Below are positions 5,693 through 10,384 of a stretch of 10,384 bases of DNA, piece by piece. The DNA lies in contig CALGGS010000076.1 of the NCBI GenBank assembly GCA_937915735.1, positions 1 through 10,384 on the forward strand, written 5' to 3'. The notes under the pieces are model-generated. The model did no database searches. It worked only from the letters and a program-made list of their open reading frames with translations, and was not told the DNA's origin. This DNA is from an uncultured Treponema sp. Lineage in GTDB: Bacteria > Spirochaetota > Spirochaetia > Treponematales > Treponemataceae. Position 1 is the first letter of the stretch; the number at the start of each line of letters is the position of its first letter. Position numbers and translations under genes: made by a program.

Positions 5693-6937
5693 ATGCCAAA
5701 AGCGATTTCATACACAAAAGGTTCAATAATTTATTTCGAGGGTGATACTGATGACCGTGTTTTCATTTTGCAAAAAGGTCATGCAAACATCACCACGACT
5801 GACCCTGAAACAAAAATGCAGACTTCCGAGCAGATTAAGCAGGGTGAATTTTTTGGGGTAAAATCTGCAATCGGGCATTTTCCTCGGGAAGAGACAATCA
5901 TGACTCTTGACGATGTAACCTGTATTTCAATGACATCTCAGGAATTTGAAAATCTTTTTAGCAACAACAAGCAGCTTATTATGAAAATGCTCCGGGTTTT
6001 CTCAAATCAGTTGCGTCTGATTCACAAAAAAACTGAGGCCGTAATGAATAACAACGAAGCGTTCAATCAGATGGACGGCCTTTTTTCTGTCGCAAAGGCA
6101 TTTTTTAATGACGAAAAATGGCAGAGCTGCGAGGATGTCTGCAAAACCTATTTAAAATTGTATCCAACCGAGGCGAATAATTCAAAGCTAAAGGAAATGC
6201 TCATAAAATCAAATGCCTATGTAAAACGAGGCGTCACAAGCTCCGACCCTGCTGACGAAAATCCGGCCCCCGTTGGTTCCGGCTCTTCAATCGCAATGTT
6301 CGATTTGCCTGCCTTCAAACGCTTTCAAAAGGTCTACGAAAATGGTCAGGTTATTATCACGGAATATGAACGAGGCGAAACCTTCTACCTTATCCAGAGC
6401 GGGCAGGTTCAGCTTACAAAATGCATTAACGAGTCAAATAAAAACCTTGACATTTTAAAGCTAGGCGAATTTTTTGGTGAAATGGCAATTCTCGACAACA
6501 CGCCTCGCTCTGCGACCTGTGTTGCAAAGGGGCATGTAGAATGTCTTGAATTCAACAAGGCGAACTTCGAGATGCTCATTACCGGAAACCCTCAGCTGGC
6601 ACTTATACTGCTTAAAATTTTCTGCAAGCGAATCTATGACCAAAAGCGCCGCCTTAGAATTCTTGTTATTTCTGACCCTCAGGCTCGTCTTGCCGATGTG
6701 TTCTGTATGTTTGACGAAATGAATCCTGACGCTTCCCGTGCTGACCGAAAGCGAAAGTTCCAGATTACGGAACAGGATATAATTCACTGGGCAGGGCTTC
6801 CGCCAAATGTCGTAAAAGACGAGCTTCGCCGCTTTGTTGTTTCACGAAAAATCGAAATGTTCGATACTTACATGATTGTAAACAATATCGCTGATATGCA
6901 GCGAATCGTGGAAGCCAGAACAGAAAGCAAACGGTAA
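5693..6937 (+). CDS. Tandem cyclic nucleotide-binding domain protein with C-terminal winged-helix segment
   Basis: This 414-residue cytoplasmic protein has two CNB (CRP/PKA regulatory-type) domains. The second (about 200-310) keeps a canonical phosphate-binding cassette, FGEMAILDNTPRSAT (261-275), including the glutamate and arginine that contact cyclic nucleotide. The first (about 5-110) has FGVKSAIGHFPREET (54-68), which lacks the usual E/L-A pattern and may not bind ligand. Between them, 125-180 is helical and TPR-like (AKAFFNDEKWQSCEDVCKTYLKLYP). The C-terminus (about 330-400) fits a Crp-type winged helix, with TEQDIIHWAGLPPNVVKDELRRF (359-381) as the helix-turn-helix. The protein is much longer than a classic 200-230 residue CRP because of the extra CNB domain and linker. 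It is probably a cAMP- or other cyclic-nucleotide-responsive DNA-binding regulator; target genes are unknown. A clear GGAG supports the start and a strong terminator follows. Confidence 0.85.
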   Translation: MPKAISYTKGSIIYFEGDTDDRVFILQKGHANITTTDPETKMQTSEQIKQGEFFGVKSAIGHFPREETIMTLDDVTCISMTSQEFENLFSNNKQLIMKMLRVFSNQLRLIHKKTEAVMNNNEAFNQMDGLFSVAKAFFNDEKWQSCEDVCKTYLKLYPTEANNSKLKEMLIKSNAYVKRGVTSSDPADENPAPVGSGSSIAMFDLPAFKRFQKVYENGQVIITEYERGETFYLIQSGQVQLTKCINESNKNLDILKLGEFFGEMAILDNTPRSATCVAKGHVECLEFNKANFEMLITGNPQLALILLKIFCKRIYDQKRRLRILVISDPQARLADVFCMFDEMNPDASRADRKRKFQITEQDIIHWAGLPPNVVKDELRRFVVSRKIEMFDTYMIVNNIADMQRIVEARTESKR

Positions 6938-6980
6938 AAAAAAACAGGGGCGCGCTTCACATTTGTGCTGCCCCTTTTTT
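6936..6980. terminator. Bidirectional intrinsic terminator between the CNB gene and cimA
   Basis: AGGGGC (6946-6951) pairs with GCCCCT (6970-6975), with an inner CAC/GTG pairing (6958-6960 with 6965-6967). The right side has a T6 run (6975-6980) and the left side an A9 run (6936-6944). It can therefore end transcription of the CNB gene rightward and of cimA leftward. Confidence 0.88.
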
Positions 6981-6994
6981 ATAAAATTCTGGGT

Positions 6995-7022
6995 ATCTCT
7001 AAAAATTGCAATTTTTAGAGAT
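6995..7022. repeat. Perfect 28-bp palindrome downstream of cimA
   Basis: ATCTCTAAAAATTG (6995-7008) is followed directly by its exact reverse complement (7009-7022), with no mismatches and no loop. It lies 6 nt beyond the cimA stop. It is AT-rich and lacks an adjoining T-run on the cimA strand, so it is not the main terminator; that lies just beyond it. It may be a binding site, an RNA 3' end stabiliser or a small dispersed palindrome. Confidence 0.8.
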
Positions 7023-7028
7023 TTCCTT

Positions 7029-8624
7029 CTAAATAATCTTACCGAATTTTCTTTCCAAATCTTTAATCAACTTGTATTCAAATGAATCGACCAGGGCCAA
7101 ATAAGAGGCCTCGATTACATCGCTTGAAACGCCCATCGTGGCCCAGTGCTCATCTCCGTCACTTGATTCAATCAGGACACGGACCCGGCTCGCTGTTGCA
7201 GATTTTCCGTCCAAAACACGGACCTTGTAGTCTGTAAGGTGAATCTGGCTGACATTCGGATAGAATTGCTCCAGGGCATTACGCATCGCGACATCAAGCG
7301 CGTTTACTGGGCCGTCACCGTCTCCTGCCGTTACGACGACTTTTCCGTCAACATCGATTTTGAACTGGGCGAATGCGCTCTGGTCATCGGCAAAGCGGGG
7401 AAATTCTCCGCTTGTTTTGTAGTAATGGAGATTGAAGAAAGGCTGGTATTTTCCGATTGCCTTACGCACCAGAATTTCAAAGCTGGCGTCCGCCCCCTCA
7501 AACTGATAGCCCTGATGCTCAAGCTCCTTTACGCGGTCAACAATCTGGGCGACGACGGGACTTGATTTTGTGAGGTTTTTGTCGAATTTCTGAACCTTCT
7601 CGACAATCATACTCTTTCCTGCGACCTCGCTCATAAGGAAGACCCGCTCGTTTCCAACGCTTTCCGGAGTGACATGCTCATAGGCGAAGGGGTTTTTGAT
7701 TACGGCATCGATGTGCATTCCCGCCTTGTGGGCGAAGGCACTTCCTCCGACATAAGGCATACCCGCTTCAAGGGCGATGTTTGTGATTTCTGCGACCCGT
7801 TTACAGATTGGAGTTAAATTCTGCATATTTTCGGCTGGAATACATAAACAGTTCATTTTGAGCTGCAAGTCTGCGATTATTGTTGAGAGGTTCGCGTTTC
7901 CAGTGCGCTCTCCAAAGCCGAGAAGGACTCCCTGAACATGACTTGCTCCGCCTTCGACCGCCATAAGCGAGTTTGCGACGGCACAGCCTGAATCGTTATG
8001 AGTGTGGATGCCGATTGAAGCGATTTTTCCGAAGCGGTTAAAGACATCTTTTGTCATTTCGTAGCACTGAAGCGGTAACATTCCGCCCTTTGTCTCGCAA
8101 AGACAGAGAGTTTTTGCGCCGCCTTCGACTGCCGCTTCCAGACACTTCATCGCATATTCTGCATTTTCGTTGTAGCCTGTGAAAAAATGCTCTGCGTCAA
8201 ATATGACTTCTTTTTTGTTTTGAACGAGATAAGCGACTGTCTCTTGAATCATTGTCAGGTTTTCTTCGAGAGTCGCATGTATTATGTCCGTTACCTGAAA
8301 ATCCCAGGTTTTTCCAAAAATACAGACGACTTCTGTGTCAGCGGCAAGCAAACTCTGCAAATTCGCGTCTTCGCTGCACTTGATTCCCTTTCGGCGGGTT
8401 GAGCCGAAAGCTACGATTTTTGAGTTCTGTAATTTTAATTTTTTTGCCTCGGCGAAGAATTCCATGTCTTTTGGATTGCTTCCTGGGTTTCCTGCCTCAA
8501 TGTATGTGACTCCAAGCTCATCCAGTGCTTTTACGATGTTAATTTTGTCCTGAACCGAGTAAGAAATGCCCTCGCCCTGAGAGCCGTCACGCAAAGTTGA
8601 ATCAAGAAGAAAAATCTGTTTCAT
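7029..8624 (-). CDS. cimA: (R)-citramalate synthase
   Basis: This 531-residue enzyme matches the length of the citramalate synthase branch of the alpha-isopropylmalate/homocitrate synthase family. It begins FLLDSTLRDGSQGEGISYS (5-23), where R12-D13 belong to the catalytic motif. HTHND (207-211) supplies metal ligands, and GFGERTGNANL (236-246) and HKAGMH (299-304) are family signatures. The C-terminal LeuA-type allosteric domain spans about 395-517 and includes GDGDGPVNALD (434-444). The enzyme condenses pyruvate and acetyl-CoA to citramalate, the threonine-independent entry to isoleucine. The sequence near 5-20 favours citramalate synthase over LeuA, but substrate specificity is inferred from overall resemblance. 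On the minus strand GGAG (8633-8630) sits 5 nt before ATG 8624. The allosteric domain suggests end-product feedback control by isoleucine. Confidence 0.92.
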   Translation of the reverse strand: MKQIFLLDSTLRDGSQGEGISYSVQDKINIVKALDELGVTYIEAGNPGSNPKDMEFFAEAKKLKLQNSKIVAFGSTRRKGIKCSEDANLQSLLAADTEVVCIFGKTWDFQVTDIIHATLEENLTMIQETVAYLVQNKKEVIFDAEHFFTGYNENAEYAMKCLEAAVEGGAKTLCLCETKGGMLPLQCYEMTKDVFNRFGKIASIGIHTHNDSGCAVANSLMAVEGGASHVQGVLLGFGERTGNANLSTIIADLQLKMNCLCIPAENMQNLTPICKRVAEITNIALEAGMPYVGGSAFAHKAGMHIDAVIKNPFAYEHVTPESVGNERVFLMSEVAGKSMIVEKVQKFDKNLTKSSPVVAQIVDRVKELEHQGYQFEGADASFEILVRKAIGKYQPFFNLHYYKTSGEFPRFADDQSAFAQFKIDVDGKVVVTAGDGDGPVNALDVAMRNALEQFYPNVSQIHLTDYKVRVLDGKSATASRVRVLIESSDGDEHWATMGVSSDVIEASYLALVDSFEYKLIKDLERKFGKII

Positions 8625-8654
8625 AAAAACTCCACTGAGTAAAAAATTTCAATT

Positions 8655-8683
8655 ATTTTATCAGAAATTTTAGATTATTTCTA
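8655..8683 (-). promoter_or_regulatory. Promoter of cimA
   Basis: On the minus strand TAGAAA (8683-8678, 4 of 6 to TTGACA) and TAAAAT (8660-8655, 5 of 6 to TATAAT) are separated by 17 nt. Transcription would start near 8648, giving a leader of about 25 nt with the GGAG Shine-Dalgarno. No attenuator-like leader peptide is visible in it. Confidence 0.55.
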
Positions 8684-8706
8684 TATAGTAGCTAGGAAAT
8701 AGAAGA

Positions 8707-8751
8707 TAGACGGTAGACGGTAGTAATTAGCAATTAGCAATGTGCAATGTG
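8707..8751. repeat. Heptanucleotide tandem repeats, left side of the Rpn module
   Basis: TAGACGG occurs twice in tandem (8707-8713, 8714-8720) followed by a partial third. Then AATTAGC, AATTAGC, AATGTGC and AATGTG run in 7-nt phase (8725-8751). Such heptamer runs are known as short tandemly repeated repetitive sequences (STRRs) in cyanobacteria; the resemblance is in form only. The second run is shared with the copy right of the Rpn gene. Confidence 0.75.
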
Positions 8752-8824
8752 GTAATCTGTGGATAGATTTCTCGACTTCGGTAACTTCGTTTCCTCGCTC
8801 GAACTGGCATATTTTTTTTCTTGA
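8725..8824. repeat. Left copy of a roughly 100-bp direct repeat flanking the Rpn gene
   Basis: It opens with the heptamer run, then 24 nt (8754-8777) identical to 9918-9941 (beginning AATCTGTGGATAG), then a more divergent stretch sharing CGCT/CTCGAA, CAT and T8-CTT with the right copy. Both copies are about 100 bp. The AGATTTCTCGACTTCG part resembles dispersed intergenic repeats. Outside 8725-8824 and 9882-9981 I see no shared sequence. Confidence 0.75.
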
Positions 8825-8849
8825 CTTTCGACAAAATCTTCACTATCTT
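8821..8849 (+). promoter_or_regulatory. Possible promoter of the Rpn gene
   Basis: TTGACT (8821-8826, 5 of 6) and TATCTT (8844-8849, 4 of 6) are 17 nt apart. The -35 overlaps the end of the left flanking repeat, so the repeat could supply part of the promoter. It implies a leader of about 150 nt before the ATG at 9008. Confidence 0.45.
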
Positions 8850-9007
8850 TCAAATCGTAAAGGTTGCAGATCAAAAACATCATCCCAGTTTGTTGAACCA
8901 TCTTCCTTTTGCTCTCTGCACGGTATTTACCACAAGTCTTCTGAAAACTGGCAGTTGGACTAAGGCACGGTTGTGTCTTTATCTCACTAAAAAAAAAGGA
9001 AGACTTT
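8850..9007 (+). other. Untranslated leader of the Rpn gene, content unrecognised
   Basis: The cimA-Rpn gap (8625-9007) is 383 bp. It holds the cimA promoter, the left repeat and this remaining 158 bp. I find no tRNA, known riboswitch or strong hairpin in it. AGGAAG (8997-9002), 5 nt before ATG, is the Shine-Dalgarno. An open minus-strand frame runs through it but ends inside the flanking repeat and has no recognisable motif. Confidence 0.4.
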
Positions 9008-9853
9008 ATGACAGAATCTATTTTCCACCCAAAGCCTGTTGACGAACTCACATTTACAGACGATGGAATGTTTCAGGCAGTGTTGCGTGACCCGAACATT
9101 TGCGCGGAGCTTGTTGAGCGGCTTTTGCACATCCGCGTAAATCATGTCGAATATCCGGAACTCGAAAAGACAATTGCCCCCTACTACACAACCAAAGGCG
9201 TTCGGCTTGATGTTTACATAAAGGACACTGACCAAATCATCGATGTTGAGCTCCAATCTTACCCGCAGGAAGCGTTGGGAAAACGCACGAGATATTATCA
9301 GAGCATGATTGACATGGACAGCCTTATAAAAGGTCATGATTATTCGGAACTAAAAGACAGCTACATTCTTTTTATCTGTAAGCACGATCCGTTCAAAAAC
9401 GAACAAGGAAAGCTCTACGGACTTTCATGCTACACATTCAAAAATACTTGCGTGGAAAACCAAATCGTGAATTTGAATGACAAATCCCTCAGGGTAATTT
9501 ATAATGCAAGTGCATACGAAAAAGAAAAGGACGAGCGAATCAAATCGTTCCTTCACTTCATTCACACGAACGAGCCAGGAAAAGACGATTTCTCAAACAA
9601 ACTTTCAGCTTTGGTTGAGAAAATTAAGGACAATGAGATTTTCAGGAGGGATTACGCCGCTATGAACTTGCACGACAGAGATTTAACACGAGCCGCAAAA
9701 CGGGAAGGTGCTGCCCAAAACGCAATTAAAAATGCAAAAGCTCTGCTTGCTGATGGGAAATACTCTGCTCAAAAAATTTCTGAATTGCTGAATATACCTG
9801 TCGAGGCATTTTCAAAAGACAATCAGCTTTCAGAAAGGATTACGCCTTTATGA
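9008..9853 (+). CDS. Rpn-family recombination-promoting nuclease / PD-(D/E)XK nuclease family transposase
   Basis: This 281-residue protein fits the Rpn/YhgA-like (PDDEXK_2) family of DNA nucleases annotated as transposases. The N-terminus FTDDGMFQAVLRDPNICAEL matches the family's opening helix. The nuclease core has D68 in GVRLDVYIKD and E81-x-Q83 in IDVELQ, the D...ExQ variant of PD-(D/E)XK. YYQSMIDMDSLIKGHDYSELKDSYILFIC is the typical following block. E. coli Rpn proteins are Mg-dependent DNA endonucleases that promote RecA-independent recombination; whether this one is active is unknown. The C-terminal part (220-270) is helical, ending KYSAQKISELLNIPVEAF, a helix-turn-helix-like tail. The last 11 residues (DNQLSERITPL) result from a one-base shift in a duplicated segment. 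The gene has AGGAAG as Shine-Dalgarno and is bracketed by direct repeats. Confidence 0.85.
   Translation: MTESIFHPKPVDELTFTDDGMFQAVLRDPNICAELVERLLHIRVNHVEYPELEKTIAPYYTTKGVRLDVYIKDTDQIIDVELQSYPQEALGKRTRYYQSMIDMDSLIKGHDYSELKDSYILFICKHDPFKNEQGKLYGLSCYTFKNTCVENQIVNLNDKSLRVIYNASAYEKEKDERIKSFLHFIHTNEPGKDDFSNKLSALVEKIKDNEIFRRDYAAMNLHDRDLTRAAKREGAAQNAIKNAKALLADGKYSAQKISELLNIPVEAFSKDNQLSERITPL
9629..9685 (+). repeat. Copy 1 of an internal duplication in the Rpn gene
   Basis: This segment encodes DNEIFRRDYAAMNLHDRDL (208-226) and is repeated, diverged, at 9818-9873. The shared core GGATTACGCC...TATGAACTTGCAC is nearly identical in both. Confidence 0.8.
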
Positions 9854-9873
9854 ACTTGCACAACAGAAATTAG
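9818..9873 (+). repeat. Copy 2 of the duplication, one base shorter and out of frame
   Basis: It aligns to 9629-9685 along its length but has CTTTCAG where copy 1 has TTTTCAG. With one more T it would read DNQLFRKDYAFMNLHNRN and stop at 9871-9873, parallel to DNEIFRRDYAAMNLHDRD. As written, the frame ends earlier at TGA 9851-9853. This may be a true mutation, slippage in the T-run, or an assembly error. Confidence 0.75.
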
Positions 9874-9981
9874 CAATATGCAATTAGCAATTAGCAATGT
9901 GCAATGTGCAATGTGTCAATCTGTGGATAGATTTCTCGACTCGCTTACGCTCTCTCGAAATAACATGATTTTTTTTCTTAA
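9867..9981. repeat. Right heptamer run and right copy of the roughly 100-bp direct repeat
   Basis: Units AAATTAG, CAATATG, CAATTAG, CAATTAG, CAATGTG, CAATGTG, CAATGTG follow in 7-nt phase (9867-9915), more units than on the left. Then 24 nt (9918-9941) are identical to 8754-8777, followed by CTCGAAATAACATGA and T8-CTT as in the left copy. The homologous part is 9882-9981. The unit-number difference is typical of slippage or unequal crossing over. Confidence 0.75.
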
Positions 9982-10033
9982 TTTTTTCTTGAGAATAAGT
10001 TCTTACTTGAATATAATATTGAGAGGAATAATG

Positions 10034-10068
10034 TTGACATTTGACCAAATAACGATTTTTGGTAAAAT
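10034..10068 (+). promoter_or_regulatory. sufU promoter, leaderless geometry
   Basis: TTGACC (10041-10046, 5 of 6) and TAAAAT (10063-10068, 5 of 6) are 16 nt apart, and the -10 ends 6 nt before ATG 10075. A perfect TTGACA (10034-10039) lies 7 bp further up in direct repeat, but its 23-nt spacing to the -10 is too long for normal use. No Shine-Dalgarno lies between the -10 and ATG. Confidence 0.7.
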
Positions 10069-10074
10069 ATCATT

Positions 10075-10384
10075 ATGGAACTAAAAGAGCTTTATAGAGA
10101 AATTCTAAACGAACATAACATTACTCCCGCTCACAAGTCTGAGCTTAGCGGGGCTAATCTTACTTTGCAGGGAATCAACCCGAGCTGTGGCGACAACATT
10201 ACGCTTAATTTAAAGACTGAAAACGGAAAAATTACCGGCGGTTCTTTTACTGGAAGCGGCTGCGCGATAAGTCAGGCAAGCGTTGATATGATGCTTGACT
10301 TAATAATCGGAAAAAGCGAAGAAGAAGCACTCAGACTTTCCGGGATTTTTATGGGAATGATTCAGGGAACTGTCAGCGACGAGG
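10075..10384 (+). CDS. sufU: SufU/IscU-type iron-sulfur cluster assembly protein, N-terminal fragment
   Basis: The first 103 residues are present; the gene runs off the window. It has the family signatures NPSCGD (35-40, with C38 and D40) and SGCAISQAS (61-69, with C63). C38, D40 and C63 correspond to zinc/cluster ligands of SufU/IscU, and the third cysteine would lie beyond the window. SufU receives sulfur from the cysteine desulfurase SufS and passes it to the SufBCD scaffold in the cytoplasm. The GCAIS-Q-AS wording with following SVDMML favours SufU over IscU, but NifU-like remains possible. The start is leaderless-looking behind a good promoter. No sufS or sufBCD is visible in the window. 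Confidence 0.9.
   Translation, partial: MELKELYREILNEHNITPAHKSELSGANLTLQGINPSCGDNITLNLKTENGKITGGSFTGSGCAISQASVDMMLDLIIGKSEEEALRLSGIFMGMIQGTVSDE

Noticed and set aside
8850..9007. Riboswitch or structured RNA in the Rpn leader
   Set aside because: Only short inverted repeats such as GGTA-TT-TACC and AACTG-G-CAGTT are visible. Nothing matches a known class.
8734..9051. Open minus-strand frame of 105 codons between cimA and the Rpn gene
   Set aside because: It starts inside the Rpn coding region, runs across the leader, and ends within the flanking repeat. It has no recognisable motif and no Shine-Dalgarno. It may be a chance frame or a decayed remnant.
8725..9981. CRISPR-like array from the repeated units
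   Set aside because: Units are 7-nt contiguous tandems without spacers, and the 100-bp repeats are only two copies around a gene.
10034..10039. Perfect TTGACA as the sufU -35
   Set aside because: Its spacing to TAAAAT is 23 nt; the TTGACC seven bases downstream gives a workable 16-nt spacer.
9878..10084. Plus-strand frame of 68 codons upstream of sufU
   Set aside because: It is made of heptamer and flanking-repeat sequence, and overlaps the sufU promoter and start.

Overview
The window looks like a chromosomal segment of a saccharolytic, fermentative Treponema (host-associated spirochete). The reasons are low-to-moderate GC, a spirochaete-style lipoprotein, a tandem cyclic-nucleotide-binding regulator, pyruvate formate-lyase, a citramalate synthase, and an Rpn/PD-(D/E)XK transposase-like gene set among intergenic repeats. 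The genus is inferred from gene content and style, not from a search.

Layout. 1-141 is the 3' end of pflB (formate acetyltransferase) with its glycine-radical motif, followed by a 67-nt imperfect hairpin repeat. 296-1273 is a radical SAM protein with a C-terminal cysteine cluster. 1355-2254 is a secreted lipoprotein behind a near-consensus sigma70 promoter. 2301-4706 is a cytoplasmic glycoside hydrolase family 2 enzyme, whose start lies inside a 13-bp-arm dyad and whose coding region carries an in-frame copy of what looks like an intergenic repeat. It converges on a PHP-domain phosphoesterase (5607-4726, minus). An 85-bp divergent promoter region then leads to a tandem CNB-domain/winged-helix protein (5693-6937). 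A bidirectional terminator and a perfect 28-bp palindrome separate this from cimA (8624-7029, minus). From about 8707 to 9981 lies a mobile-looking module: heptanucleotide repeats, a roughly 100-bp flanking repeat, an Rpn-family gene (9008-9853) with a duplicated and frameshifted 3' end, and a second copy of the flanking repeat. The window ends inside a sufU-like Fe-S scaffold gene (10075 onward).

How the parts fit. Most genes appear to be single transcription units rather than one operon. PflB supplies acetyl-CoA and formate from pyruvate, and CimA condenses pyruvate with acetyl-CoA towards isoleucine. The GH2 enzyme would release sugars that feed the same central metabolism. SufU would supply Fe-S clusters, which the radical SAM protein needs. 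These links are metabolic inference, not evidence of a dedicated system.

The most unusual signals are in the DNA rather than in novel proteins. (1) Up to four genes (starts at 296, 2301, 5607, 10075) have a -10-like hexamer ending 6-7 nt before ATG and no Shine-Dalgarno, which suggests leaderless mRNAs. The other four complete starts (1355, 5693, 8624, 9008) have clear Shine-Dalgarno sequences. (2) A repeat is inserted in frame in the GH2 enzyme. (3) The Rpn gene is bracketed by long direct repeats and has a tail duplication ending in a one-base frameshift. I see no convincing defence system, CRISPR array, tRNA or rRNA here.
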